The notes: generated by a model not told the origin, from the sequence alone. DNA of 64,000 nucleotides from Augochlora pura (GCF_028453695.1 NC_135778.1:10166244-10230243), one strand, 5' to 3'; numbered from the stretch's first letter, positions 12,692-25,729 are shown. Numbers and translations: made by a program.

Positions 12692-14243
12692 GCACACACG
12701 CGCGTGCGTGCACATACACACTCTGGTTATTCGACGCGAAGAGAGAAAGGGAGTTGAAAGCCGATTGATTTTTCTTCCGCGACTTTTCGCGATAACTGAG
12801 CATCGGGGGCGCGTGCAGTCGAGAGTGTTGAGACAGATGTAAAATTAGAGACTCCGGGATCCGTGTGAAATATTCAGCGGCCCCGCGAGAGCGTCACGCT
12901 CTCGAATTAGTCCTGATACTCTATCGGTTGAGAGTCGATCGGCGATCGATCGACCCAGGACCTCGGCTCGACCCTCGTCCCGACTCTGACAGGAACGTAC
13001 ACAGGCTTCTACCGGACCGGACGTTCCAATGTTTCCGGTGATCCCCGCGTGAAAAGTTTCCGGGAAAGTCAGCTCGGAAACTCACGATTCACCGGAGGTA
13101 ATATTCGCCGCCGTTTCAAATCACGCTTTTGTTACGAAACTTATTAGGGCTGCAAATTGAAAATATTAATAATACAGCCTTGAGTTAATAATAATACAGC
13201 CTAGTTAAAATTTTATATCGTTCAATCAACTTTTAATCAATGTTTGATGTACATTTAATGTACATGAAGTAGTGGTAGACTCCTTGTACAATATCGAGTC
13301 AGACTGAATCTTTTAAGTGTATCTATTATTCATTTTATTCTAGCGATGATGCAGCTCTCTTCTTTTGCTATCGATACATGATCATTGAAGTAGACGCAAA
13401 ACGAATAGAAATCTTCTTTCTCTTTGAAGATATTTTTTGAGCCATATATAAAAATTAAAATAACTGTAGATACATGAAAAATACTGATCCCCTTTTCATT
13501 CCAAAAAGTTATTAGAACACAAAAGTTGTAATCCCTGTCTTGCTGTCCACGCATAATCATAGAAGTGTAACAAACATCGAATGTCTTTCTCATCTATCAA
13601 ATCTTCACAAGCGCTAATAATTGTTCAAAGGAAGGATTAGCAGCAAAATCCGACACGGTATTTACTTTCGAACGTAGAAAATGAAAAACACAGTGAAATA
13701 TTGAAAAAATCAACTTTTCCGATAAAAACTCGTTTTGTTCAGATTTGATAAGACAGGATCGCGTTTTATGAAACGTTAATTGAAACGAGCGGCGGTAAGT
13801 AACGCGTTAATTTGTTAACGTTCAGGAAAGTCTGTGGGTGCCAACAGTGGGAGCGAGAAGCGGCTTTGGTCGGCACTGTACAGTCTGCGCCCAAACCCGT
13901 CCCAACACCGTTTAATATTTGATAAGCGAAAACGAGAACGGCCGAGTGAAGCGTGGATAGATTAATTGAAAAATAAAAATAGAGCCGAGCCGAAAGTGAA
14001 TACTCGGCTCTGCTCGGTGGCGGCCAGCGTTGTTTTCGAGGTCCTGCCTTTCCCGGCCGATAACTATCAATCGATTATGAACCGCTCCCGGTCGATCCCA
14101 ATTTTCCGCGGGATCGAAACGTAATTAGCTCCGGTCGAGACCGCTCCGCGCGATCTCGCTTGTCGCACGGTGTTTCCGCTTTTCCACGGTCGGCATTAAA
14201 TCGCCCCGATGTCAACGTTGCCACCGGTGCGCGTGTTTTCGGA
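12692..14243. other. Non-coding stretch with one palindrome
   Basis: GC-rich from 12720 to 13120, then AT-rich to 13790. It contains the perfect inverted repeat CGAGAGCGT-C-ACGCTCTCG at 12886-12904. I see no gene. Confidence 0.45.

Positions 14244-14278
<35 letters not shown>
14244..14278. repeat. (GA)n microsatellite
   Basis: A run of about 35 bases of GA with one GAAAG interruption. Frames crossing it (RERERE on one strand, SLSLSL on the other) are repeat translations, not genes. Confidence 0.95.
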
Positions 14279-14715
14279 CAAGGATAAAAACTCGACGGCC
14301 TTGAAAATATTTCGTGCGCGATTTATTTATCGGACCACACAGAGAGACAAACGCCGACTCTGTTCATCGAATCGCAACGACGACGACGCTCCAATGCGAA
14401 TCGGAATGGGGCTCGTGGAAATCGTTCGATTGATTTTGCAGAAGCATAGCAAACAGTCGACCGAGCACTGTCGTCCGGATAGATTTTCTATAGTCGCGGT
14501 TTCCAGTGCGACACAATTTTCGAGCGCTGCCTCTTTTAAAGTGCTTGTTATAGCGACTGTTACAGTCTTTGGCGGTCGATAGATTTCATGGTGACGGCCG
14601 ATTGTCCTTTACAATCATCTTGATTCGACGTCTTCCTGCCGTTCTCTCCTCCTCGTTCCCTCGATTAGACTTACAAATGTTTCATTGGAATAAAAAGAGT
14701 GTACAATGGAATCGG

Positions 14716-14904
14716 GTTACCCCAGTTAATCGTGAAAACGTAATTATTTGGATAACGGAACAGTCACTTCGTTAACTCGAATCGTCTGTTATTTATCCGA
14801 ATCGTAGTTAAACATAGAATAGGGACAATGGTGCAGTTATTTAATTAATTCGAATCATCTATCAGTTATTTGAATCGAAATTAGAAATAGAATGGTCAGG
14901 AATG
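14716..14904. repeat. Degenerate tandem duplication, ~72-bp unit
   Basis: Two diverged copies lie side by side, about 14761-14829 and 14834-14904. Both share the order AGT-TA-TT, ACTCGAATCGTC or ATTCGAATCATC, TTATTT-CGAATCG, then AACATAGAATAG or AGAAATAGAATG. A partial third copy may precede them at 14716-14760. No function is evident. Confidence 0.5.
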
Positions 14905-15252
14905 CTCTTCGTCTCTATAAAAATAGAAAGAACACATAGAAAATGAGTACCCAAATGTTATAGAAGAATACTAGAAAAGAAATTAAAAAATTTAAGGTCT
15001 CTTTGATAGATCTGTGAGTCTGATCAATTTTTAGTAACCAGTTTCAATACTTAGCTTTTAATTTGAAACGAAGTTATACAAACAATGATAAAAATTGTTG
15101 GAAGTAGAAAAAGAACACGGGGGAAATGTACCGGTTCTTCCTAATAGTAGTAATTTTTGAATAGCCAGTTATAATCACTAGTAATTTATCCAAATGGAAA
15201 ATAAAGATAAAATGTTCTAAAATCTAGAGACAAGTGTTCTATGACGACGTAA

Positions 15253-15351
15253 TCATAGTAGTGTTATAGTAGTCGTAGTAGCAAGTAGTCATAGTAGTCG
15301 TAGTGGAATAACATTAATAACAACCTGTCTCACTGCAGCAGCAGCAGCAGC
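15253..15351. repeat. TAG-rich trinucleotide tract and short (CAG)n
   Basis: An imperfect TAG/TCG trinucleotide tract (15253-15305) is followed by five GCA/CAG units (15335-15351). Neither lies in a supported reading frame. Confidence 0.75.
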
Positions 15352-15824
15352 GAACACAGCATGTAAGATCGATAAGATACAGCGTCGGGGAAAAAAGCGG
15401 TTATCTATCGAAAACGCTCGGAGACACGGTAAAAAGAAAACCGTTTATCTTCGTCGGTTCTCGTCTTTTGTTCTTCGAAGGAGCGTCTTTGAATCCGAAG
15501 ATGATCTCGAGAACCGAGTCGTTCTCGGCTCGCTTTTATCTTCGGGGCGGGTAACAACGGTCTTAAAAATGGCAGATCCTATAAACGAATGCAGACCCGG
15601 GCGACTGCTCGTCCTCGTGTACGTCTCAGTGCCTGTGGCATGCCAGGCGGTCGCTCGGATAAACAATGCTGATATAATTACCGGGAGAAAGAACAACTTC
15701 TACTTATTACCATGGCCGACTGGCTTGATGCCATTGTTCGCAAATTCTTTCAATTCGCGATGTTGAGAATGTCCCTCTGTTCGAAACGATTAAATCCTGT
15801 CACATTCAGCATAATTCGTTTTTA

Positions 15825-16290
15825 AAGGTTGAAACGCTTCAATTATTTTATTGAGCATTTTATTGAAACGTTTCGCATGAAGCTCGTTGAAGGGAAAAAT
15901 GAGGTCTTGCTGTAACTATGGAGAAGTTAAATTGGACAGCCGATTTCGACTTCGCACACGTATTAAATATTCGCGAATGTTCAGAAATGTTTGCGTCATT
16001 CATTTCGACGATTGAAATGCTTCGATTATTTCAATCAACATTCCATGAAAACATTTCGAGCAATGTTTTTTAAAGGACTCCGTGCGAAATTAAACTGATC
16101 AGCTGATTTTATACGTTGTTGACCGATTTCGCGAATCGTATTAAACCAATAAATCACTTCGATTTGCTTACGTATCGAATTGCGTATAATTGAGTTCGTT
16201 TATAAATGTGTTCAACTGTAAGAAATTAAACTGCACAGCTACATATCTATTAGTACACCTGTTATTACTTGTACAGCTGATCTTGAGTCC
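15825..16290. repeat. Degenerate tandem repeat, ~185-bp unit
   Basis: The phrase TTGAAACGCTTCAATTATTT (about 15829) recurs as TTGAAATGCTTCGATTATTT (about 16013), followed in each copy by ATTGAAACGTTTCG or ATGAAAACATTTCG, and later by GAAGTTAAATTGGACAGC or CGAAATTAAACTGATCAGC. A third partial copy has GAAATTAAACTGCACAGC near 16222. The array is old and diverged. Confidence 0.6.
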
Positions 16291-18489
16291 ATTTAAATCC
16301 ATATTAGAAGTATTATTATTTAACTGACTAGTTTCTCACATTTAATTAAAATCTTCATATGTTTCATGAAGATTATTAAAGATACCTTGAAAAAATTGAT
16401 AAACGATGTTATAAATCAGAAACATACTCAGTCATATCAAAGCCATGTTAAAGAGATTCGTTGTTTGATTATTAAACGAAAATACGATTTGTTATGTGAA
16501 AAGCATTCGCGACGGCTAAGGAATGTTAGTAGCGACCGACACAAATGAACCAGGTGATATTTCATCCAAAAGAGGGGGGGGGGGGGCTGTGTGCGCACGG
16601 CGAACAGGGGTCTCGAAAATCTCATTTTTAAATGAATATCTTGAGAATCGAGTAGCCGGCAAGATGGCGGCGTTCGCAGTCCGGCGACCAGGAACATCAT
16701 AAACCGAAGTCAATCTACCTAAAAGTAGTTTGTCCCAGTTCTCGGTCAGCCTTCTCCGAATTCTTAGACGGCGATTACTCGGTCTCGCCCGGCCCTTCTG
16801 CACCAGCGTATCTGCAAGATTCCCCGCTGGCGCAAACTGCTGCAACAACAACAATGTAATTGTTCCTCGGCCCTGCTGCGCCTCATTGTCCTCTCCGCGG
16901 GACGAACCCGAGGAAGGCTGGAGCGAACGACGAATCTTTCGACTCGGGACTACTTAATCTTTCCAATTAACAGTTTAACATCGAGTAAAGAGGCCATTCG
17001 AGTTTCTACGACTACCGAAGGATATTGTATTTGTCCATCAGATATTGAATGCCCATGTTACATACTCAGATATTAATAATACACTGGGACGCTTCAAACT
17101 TAAATAGATCATTGCTAAAGATGCGATTTTGTTGGAGTTATAATAAATAATGTGAATAAAATAAAGCATTATACTGTTGCATAATATTGAACTTGAAGAT
17201 TTTTTGAGAATTATTCTTCAGAATCACTTGTCTTTCACTCGAAGAAATATTATACAGCTTCTCTCGTTTTCTAATAAATGCACTTGCAACACAGATGATT
17301 GCAATAGGTTTCAAATGAAATAATAGAAGCCTTTGCCTTATTGTATTACACTAATGATGTCCATTAAAAAATACATATGTTTGAAAGCAGCACTATGATA
17401 CAATCTTTTCAAACTTGTTACATGAAAGTAGATAAAAAATTATTTTGTTACAAATAATGTTCCCCCGGGCTTATTCCTAGAGGTAAAAAATTTGTTATAT
17501 GAAAGTAGATAATAAATATTAATATTGATGGATAAAAACACGGTAGAAGAGTTAAAAGTAAGTTCCCTTATCTTGGACAAGTTTCTCAGATCAGCTGTTG
17601 CACGGCTCGAAAATTACTCGTAGCGGATCTGTTTCAGAGAGTTGCATGAGCGGCCAGACTCAAGATCGCTAATTTATTTCGAGACAGAAGCAAACAGGAC
17701 GCTGCGACCGCGTATTTGCATGCCGACTGTGTACACTGGCATCCGGGAGAATTGCGTTTCGTCGGGAAAACAACTCCGGAAGGAATTATCGGTTATCAGC
17801 AGCGAGAGCATCGCGGGTGAAAACAAAATATATCGAGCAACGGCGCGGCGGCCGTGTTTCCTTCGATTTTTCATCGGCGTTGTAGCAATTCTCCCTCCCT
17901 AGCACCGCCTGCATTTATCAACGCGCTGACAAGCGCTATTCGTCCGGCCACACACGGAAACACAAGTCGCCGGGGCTGCGGATCCATCCGATAAAACCGT
18001 CCGATCAAGAGACCCCCTAACGCGAACTCGATAACCCCCTTCCCACTTGGCTCACCGCTGCCCTTTATCCGCGAATCTTCGTTAATCCTTTCAGCCTTTC
18101 TCGCCCGAAAGCCTTCGATACCATCCTTTGTCTTCGAACTCTTTCAATCGCATCAAGCACAAAAAGCGCGGTATCAATTTGTTAAGCGAGATTTGCTAAA
18201 TCTGCCCTTGTCGTTAACGCGTCGCGACCTCGTCTGAAAAGAAGGTCGTGCTTAGAATTGTTTTCTGAAGAAATTAATGCACCACCTTTCGAAACGAGTA
18301 CCTTGTTCAAGAGAGCATGCACCCAAAGTGGAAGTTGCCGGGAACTTTCTCGCTGCGAAATTTCGCTGTCGACCCAAAAGTCGTTTTCCCAAAATAGTCG
18401 CAGCAGGAAAAATCCGATTACGTTTCGTGAAACGTGTTCTCAATAAATCTTTCTCTTTTCAAATAAAGTTGCATTTTTGTCCGCTTCAG
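16291..18489. other. Non-coding stretch with a G13 run
   Basis: AT-rich at 16300-16500 and 17000-17560; GC-rich at 16660-16930 and 17680-18060. A run of 13 G lies at 16574-16586. No gene or known repeat recognised. Confidence 0.45.
16574..16586. repeat. Poly(G) tract, 13 bases
   Basis: An uninterrupted run of 13 G in otherwise AT-rich surroundings. Length polymorphism and assembly error are both likely at such tracts. Confidence 0.95.
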
Positions 18490-18663
18490 GCATCTCTCGA
18501 ACAGGTTGAAGTTTCTATGTTGTCACAAATGTGTACACCGATGTCAATAATAGAGACCACGGAGTCAAAGCACAGAAAATTCTCGATGTGGATGATCTCC
18601 GATAAGCCGGGGTGGTTACCGAAGAACGGCTTCACCGAAACAGGTGTTGTTCGGTGGAATTAA
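18490..18663 (+). CDS. Candidate coding exon, unrecognised
   Basis: An acceptor-like tract (TTTTTGTCCGCTTCAG, 18474-18489) is followed by 57 open codons plus a TAA stop. The predicted segment begins ASLEQVEVSMLSQM and has a tryptophan-rich end (SMWMISDKPGWLPKN). A weak donor-like CAG|GTGTT lies inside at about 18641. The family is not recognised, no neighbouring exon is identified, and the length is within what chance could give. Confidence 0.2.
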   Translation, partial: ASLEQVEVSMLSQMCTPMSIIETTESKHRKFSMWMISDKPGWLPKNGFTETGVVRWN

Positions 18664-18826
18664 TCGTAAAATGGACAAAGTTATGGTTGGTTGCGAGTGG
18701 CAACACTTGGGGCACGGATTAGCGGTAATCGTGAATTTTCGATCGAGGTTTCTGCAGGTTTCTCCGGGTTTCTCGGGCACGCTACGTAGCGTGGGTGGCG
18801 AAGCACGTTGGAGGGAGTAAGAATCA
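18664..18826. other. Short spacer with a 16-bp palindrome
   Basis: Contains the perfect 16-bp palindrome CACGCTACGTAGCGTG at 18778-18793, just upstream of the ATG-started frame at 18827. Confidence 0.6.
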
Positions 18827-19198
18827 ATGGCTCGCGGTCAATTTGATCGAACACGTCCGATATATATCGGTGTTAAGGAAAATAAACGACGGCAGGAGGG
18901 ACCGAACCGGCATCGATTCCATCGTTTTCTAGTTTCGCGTGCCAAATGCTCTCCGCCGGATATCTCGCGCTTCCACACGAGGACGTACCGCGGAAACACC
19001 GCGTCGGGCCAAGTGGCTAGCATAAATCCAACTATGCTTCAAGAATTTTCGGAATTTTATCAGCTGGAACTATTAAATCTTTACGAAGAGACAAGGACAA
19101 TTTCTTTGCGAACTCCAGCGATAATTTCTGGTAAACAAATATTTATATCAAAGACTGTTCTCTGTGAAATGCTTCTACGTCCACAGTTCATTCTCTAG
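18827..19198 (+). CDS. Candidate 123-residue ORF, unrecognised
   Basis: This is an ATG-started frame of 123 codons ending in TAG. The start has G at +4 but T at -3. The product would be strongly basic in its first half (KENKRRQEGPNRHRFHR) and more hydrophobic later (LLNLYEETRTISL), with no signal peptide or recognisable domain. The first half overlaps an opposite-strand open frame. No splice or poly(A) signal is convincing. It may be a chance frame in CpG-containing sequence. Confidence 0.15.
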   Translation: MARGQFDRTRPIYIGVKENKRRQEGPNRHRFHRFLVSRAKCSPPDISRFHTRTYRGNTASGQVASINPTMLQEFSEFYQLELLNLYEETRTISLRTPAIISGKQIFISKTVLCEMLLRPQFIL

Positions 19199-20806
19199 AA
19201 AACATGTAATTTCGTATCAGTATCGCATGACCGAGAAGAATGTATGCAAAATAGGGCCACGGCACTGTTGACTTGGTGTTCCCAGGTTTTATTTCCGAAT
19301 ACTGAACTTAGTATTTCACGTTAATCTCGTTTTATTTCACGTACGATAACTTAGTGCGTTCCAATGAAAATTTATTTAACACATTCTCTACAAGTGTCAC
19401 TAGCGTATGTAGTCATATTTATTGTATTTATCGTATTAAATATGTATCCTTTTATTTTTTTATATATGTAACCTATAAATTCTCTAAACATCGCGCTACG
19501 TGTTACAATTTTAAATAATTATTCACAATGATAGCGAACACTGATAGCGAACATGCTAAAGACTTAAATTAACCCTACGTAATTCAGGTAATTTTATTAG
19601 ATTCATTAACAAACTCGATCCCTTTGAAACAAGTGTAACAAAAAAAAAATCTCGCAAAAAACTTCCTTGAGATGCACAGGCGTATATTCACCTGCACAGA
19701 CCACAAAGGCTTTTTCTTTCCTCGGCGTTGAATTTTTGTTTAAAAATTCGATCCTCCGAGAGACCTAACTATCACCTGTGCGGTCCGGCGAGCTTTTTTT
19801 CTTCTTCCAACGTATTCATAAGCTCACGTCAACGACGGTATAGTGAACTGGGCGTGCATAAGTTCGGATCAAAGCATGAATAGCGACCGATGCCGAAAGC
19901 CGTCTTGATTTATGGGTCTCGGAACACTGTTCTCCATCGAACGCGCTGGAAAAAAAAAATGGATCGTAGACGGCTGAGGGGTGGGAATAGGGGTGGAGAT
20001 CTCTCCCGGTCGATGTTAGAAAGCGTCGAAAATTTGCACGGTTATATTTTAATCGCGTGACAGAGGGCGCTGAACGGTGCGTGTCGACTGGCGGGGGGTT
20101 TATTAACAGGTGCTCGAGCACACTTTGCGACTCACCACGCCGTGGAGGGTGCTCGAGAAGGTGTGAAATTCCAACAGCGATGCGCGCTGTGAAAAATTGT
20201 TGCGATACGGCACCTAGATTTCCCACATTTCTCCCAAAACCGCGCCTTGGGGAGGAATTCGAACGAGTCGCAAGAAACGCTATCTGTTTCGCGCGCGTGT
20301 TCTTTTTAAAATGTTTTCGTTCCAAGTCATATCGAGGTCATACGATTTATGATAAGGGCCAACTTTGTACGTGATCAAGCTTATGACCGTGTTCTGTGTA
20401 ACACATTTTTTAGACTGCTTAACTCATTTCTTTTTATTATGACATTATAATATTAATCGTTTCGTCTAAAGCGATAGAAAATTTGTTTCTTCAGTTATAA
20501 AGTTCTGGAGATGAAAATAAATGGAGGCATAATTGATTAAAAAAGAATGGTGTACTTATGAACAATTTTCTGTGAAACATTTCTGTGGAAGGGATTTTTA
20601 AAAACAGCGATTTTTACAGCGACTGTAGCATTTGATCAGTAAACACAGACTAATCAGTGTCATAAATTATAACAACGAAGGTGCTGTAAAAGTCTCGAAA
20701 CTTTACCAGGCAACTTTCATAGTAGATAAGTAAAAAGGTGAACTAATTTCAGGTTGCCAACCGAATGAATGTCCAATTGTAAAATAAAGTAAAGATAATT
20801 TTCACT
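19199..20806. other. Non-coding stretch, nothing recognised
   Basis: AT-rich, then a GC-rich block (19780-20300) open in several frames on both strands. The 169-codon minus frame (19816-20325) looks compositional and has no known motif. Confidence 0.4.
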
Positions 20807-21018
20807 CAATTTGCGTAAATATCTTTGATATTGCAGTGCGTATACTGCAACGCGATAGAGTGGAAGAATTATTGATAACTTTATCATTAATTGATACAAT
20901 CATCTATATTTATGTAATGACGTTATTGACGTAATAAAATAATATTTATGCAACTTGCGTGAATATACTTGATATTGCAGTACTGATACTAGGATACGAT
21001 AGAGTGGAAGAATTATTG
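20807..21018. repeat. 68-bp direct repeat, two copies 144 bp apart
   Basis: Copy 1 (20807-20874) and copy 2 (20951-21018) are the same length and align without gaps from CAA-TTGCGT to GAGTGGAAGAATTATTG. The last 20-odd bases are nearly identical, and differences concentrate in the middle. The spacer is AT-rich. This is a local duplication with no evident function. Confidence 0.8.
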
Positions 21019-21859
21019 CTGGTGTTCCTTCGAATGATACGAACGGCAAATGAACTCGTCATCCCTTATCAAAGGATCAATAAAATGTACGGTGACCCGG
21101 CATAATCCGACGCGGGAACGTCGCAGGATTAAATCACCGCGAAGAAATCGGGTATGCCAAATCCAAGGAGATTCGAAACACGAGATGTTCGACGATAGAG
21201 AAATTTGGACCAGCGGGACACGCTGTTCGAATTTAAAAAACGATTTGCCCGGTCCGCGTCCTCGAGGAACCCGGCATTTCGTATTACACGACCTAATAAA
21301 AAGATAACCCAGACCAGGCAGCTAATAACGAATTCGAGTCAAGGCGAGCGTACAACGCGATATACCGGCAATAAAAGAATCTTTTTGGCTCCGCGGGGCG
21401 TGTTGAATCCTAATCGTGATACCGGGGGACGCGGTTCGGCTGGCACCGGCTGATTCCATGCAGGATCTGCGAGAAAACCAGCGCCAGCAAAGTTTCGGCT
21501 ATACGTCACGTCCCTCGGACCACGTTGTCGCCGTTTAAACCGTCGAGAATTGAATTTGCGGGACACGAGCGTCGGGAACCGCGTTGCGTCGACGACGGAT
21601 CTGATCGCTCTCCGCAACCGCCGTGTGGAAAGAAATAATTCGATTCGACGAGAATTTCATTCTGCCCTGGCGCGATCCTTTAACAGTTTCCAACAGATAT
21701 CAACTTTATTTCCGATGGTCAATTGGTTTCTGATGAATATGTTATTTCGAGTCGCAAGATAAGCACTTATTCTCCCATCTAAAATTGTGCCATATCGTTT
21801 CAGAGTGAAGAAAATTGTCACAACGTGATGAAAACTGACCATTCAACGGAATTCATAAT
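21019..21859. other. Non-coding stretch, nothing recognised
   Basis: GC-moderate sequence with CpG. Several overlapping short frames on both strands, none with exon signals. Confidence 0.4.
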
Positions 21860-22106
21860 TTAACCTTTTGCACTCGAGTGGTGACTCCGAGGCACTACTA
21901 AAATTATTCTATCACGTTCCAATATAATTTTTATACTAACAAAATTTAGATTTGAAAAAATTCTTAACAGTAGAACTACTGGTAGGAGTCACAGGAATCA
22001 ATTGTATATGTATAAAATACATTTTGTCACACAAAATGGAAATATTGTAAACCAGAAAAATTATTTTAGATTTAGAGTTAAAATGGCTTCAAGTGCAAAG
22101 GGATAA
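21860..22106 (+). mobile_element. TTAA-type MITE, subfamily A (~247 bp)
   Basis: The left flank is TTAA and the right flank a decayed ATAA. Termini are CCTTTTGCACTCGAG and, inverted, CCCTTTGCACTTGAAG. Internal sequence aligns throughout with 34393-34647 in the same orientation: shared phrases include GACTCYGAGGC, ATCACG, ATAATTTTTATA, CACAAGAATCAAT-type text and AAAATGGCTTCAAGTGC. No coding capacity. The piggyBac-like assignment is inferred from TTAA and the terminus. Confidence 0.75.
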
Positions 22107-23281
22107 TTATCTGGTTGTTACGATTAAGAGTAGAATAGTTTTTTGTAATGAGATGAATAAATTAATTAAAAAAATCAAAACTTTCATTATAAAGGGGAAT
22201 GTAATAAAGAAATATAATAATTTTATAAAGGAAAATACTTCTATTTAAAAAATCGAAATTAATACGATTTTGTGAAGAATGAGAATATGAAAATGTATAT
22301 AAAAGCTGGAAGTACCGATCTCTAAACACGAATAATTGATATTCTTTTATGACAACGCTAAGATTGGATTGACTTAAAATTTATACGATGTATATTATAA
22401 TATATGATGGAAGAAAAAGGTTTATCTAAAAACTTTTACAAATATATGTAAATAGAGCATCCTGAACTGAAAATGGTTAGGAAAAAAGACCACTAGCGTT
22501 AAATAAATAATAGTAATACTAAATAAATAAAAATTGATATTATTCTTCGGAGAGGTACGTAACAAGTAAGTATCAAGAAAAGGGTGATTAATTATCAAGA
22601 GAAATTAATATCTTTATAGCGAAATTCAATATTAAACAACTGAAATAATTCTTACGGATCGTCCGTCTTTTACATGTTTAATTTTAACAAATAAATAATG
22701 AATAAAATTTAAATACAAAAATGTAATATCTCTTATTCGACAAATGTACAGTTGATTACATCCGAAAATAAACTAACGGTACAGTAATTGGCTGCCCCAA
22801 AGAAATTAGCCCCGCTATCCCAGCAAAAGATAATGTTCCGCTGGTACAATTAAATCAGCCAGATTAAAGGATGCGAAACGTCGAGCGGAGCGAGAAATCC
22901 AACGAAAGAAATCTGGAGTCGTTCGTGCGACCTAATTGCAGGTCGAACGAGCCGCGAGAAAACGCGGATTGCCGGATGACGTATAGCTGTGTGCAATTGA
23001 CCGCGAACTCGAAAAATGGCCGACGTATCGAGAACCGGGCTCGGCCAATCGCGATACCAGAAACGAGCGAGCTGCTCCCTGTAATCACAAGGCGGGCCGG
23101 GGCTAATTCGGCTAATTTCAGACAGATTTATGAGGCGGGCGGCCGCGCGAGAAACACAGGGTCGATGTCCTGCTGCACCGCTGACGAATGGTTCCGAATT
23201 GCGGATGCATCGTTGTTGCAGCAGAATGATTGGACTGTCGCTATAAACATCGAATCCTTGCGCATTCGCACCTGTGATTTG

Positions 23282-23303
23282 CTCTCTCTCTCTCTCTCTC
23301 TCT
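23282..23303. repeat. (CT)n microsatellite
   Basis: Eleven CT units, uninterrupted. Confidence 0.95.
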
Positions 23304-25729
23304 ATAATAGTCTCGTTTCCTGGAACGCTGCTTCCTCGGACTCGATTCAGTGTCAGATATTCTACTGCAGCTCGTGACACAGAAAGCGAAAGGCTCTCTC
23401 GTTAATTACGCTCCGGTATCGATACTCCACGGTTCAGAACTATTTTTAATGACTTTACGCCTGCTACGAAGTTATTCGAGTGCCGGGCTAACAAGGCGTA
23501 GACGCGACCCTCTGAATATGCATAAAATGTTCACCGAATCGAATGGTTGATTCTAAAAATATTTATGACGCTGCATAATTTTAAAAGATTGACGATGCGA
23601 AGACACTGTTTCAACCTTCTGCGGAATTTTTTCCCATCGCCTGACAAAAACTTGGATGTATTTATTGGCGAAGTAGTTAGTAACGCTTCGAAGAAGATAG
23701 AAAACAAGTAATCCATTTCGAATCGTTATTATCAATGCCATTATTTGAAAATAGAAATAATATCGATCAATTTAAGATAATGATTTATTTCAGTACTTTT
23801 TATCGAAACAATATACAATAACAAAAATTTTAATTTTGAGATATCCTCACATCCAATGCGCTTCAAGCAAAACGCTCACTTAATAAAAATACAATTATTA
23901 AAATAATGTGCAACATACAGATTTTATTCGAAGAAATCTTTACAACAGTTTGCTACGAGTAAGAACTCTTTTTTCAAGTAATAAAATTAAAATAACGTGT
24001 TATAAAATAAAGTAACCTGTCATTTGACAATTAATGCAGACTTTATAAACCGGAAAAATATAATTTTGAAAGCACCATAATAATCCGCAATGCTGTTATG
24101 TCGCCTGCGAACGAACATCCAATTACATAGTGTTAAAGCCCGCAGCAGGAATCTTATCTCTCGTCGCAAATTGCAAGGTTGCGCATTGCGGGTCTGAGAC
24201 ACGGAGAATTAAATATCAGAACTAGCATCTGCTCATTGCGTCACAGTCGGTGGCAAAATAATGATCCAAGATCTCTCGCGAAAGGAAGGACTGATATCTC
24301 TCCACAAAAGTGTTTCATTTAAAAAGTTGCTGCTCGGTTATCAATTTCTCTTTCTATTATCCCGAGTAATTCGCGTGCGGTTAGCAGGCAGGAGTTGGTA
24401 GATCGCCAGACCTTGGTAGATCACTAGACCGCAGTTTAGAGCTTTCCAACTCTCACAGTTGGCTCCAGCTTTCCGGAAGAAACCAAAATCCGCGTGGGGC
24501 CACTTCTAGCTTAGCACAGATCTCGCAGGATTTATACAGATAATAATTATTAGAATTATTCGCTGCGAATCATCGTATAAATATTTTTAGGGTATTTTTA
24601 CGGTACAGTAGAGTGTTTGCGCGCGAATGGGAGATTCGTTACAATTGATTCTCAGCGTCCGTCACTTCGGGAATAATTAAGTCGATGCCCGATAATTAAG
24701 TTTTGATAGATATATTTTAAAACATTGTGACTATACAATAGCTAGACGCGTCGACGTGCTGTTGTTGCCGGTGGTACAAGAAGTCGTGTTTGTCGACGCG
24801 ATGTCGAAGTCTCATGGTCGTGCTTTTTAGTAATAATGTTGCTCGCCCCTTTTGGGTGCCTTTTATTTGTGAGGTTGCAGGAAGGTGGAAAAAGTGACAG
24901 GGGAATTGGAAAATAAAAATATAGAACGACAAGTAAGTATAAAAATCAGGATGTGAGAAATGGTTGGGCCTTGATGGCTGGGCCGATAAAATGGTTGGAT
25001 CGTGTTGCGTCCAGACAGTAGAATTCCTTCATCTTATATTGTCTATGCATTTAATTTAAATTTGTGCAATTTTAATCTATTATATTAAATACTCGTGTTA
25101 TTTTTCTGTTACCGATATTCAGCTCTCTAAGAAAATACAGAAATAATGATACAATTCTCTTCACCTTACGGGTATTATAAATGACAGAAAAGGTCTAATT
25201 ACTACGGTAAGATAAATTATCAGGTGAGCGATTGACCGGAACACTTGTCTAACAACTGTTATCTCATTTGACTAAACAATCTTTTCCAACTTGAGATATC
25301 TCACGAAGGGAGTGTATAATCTTCATCGATTGACTCGAACGTCCTAGCCCCGGAATTGTTTACACATTCTAGTTATCCCAGAAAGAAGAGCGCCGAAAAT
25401 CGGAGAAACCCCGCAAGACGCATAAAAGGGGCGCGTTGGCGTTCCGAACGTAGAACAAATAGTCCTCGCGGGTGTCCTTCGATCGGATCGATATTAACAA
25501 GCGACGGGGGTGCAGCCAAGTCGTAGATCCATCTGAAGTTAGCCGGGTCGGATCGGGGCTCGAATATTACTCGGCTGCATTTCGCCGAGGGAGGACGCGA
25601 CGCGGCCGGTAATCAAATGAATTCCCTCTTTTAACGCTCGATATCAATATCTCGGGCTTCCCTCTATCCGGTGAAAGAGGTCCGCGATTTCATTACACGC
25701 CGGAATCGAGGACGGCCGAAAGGGCCCTC

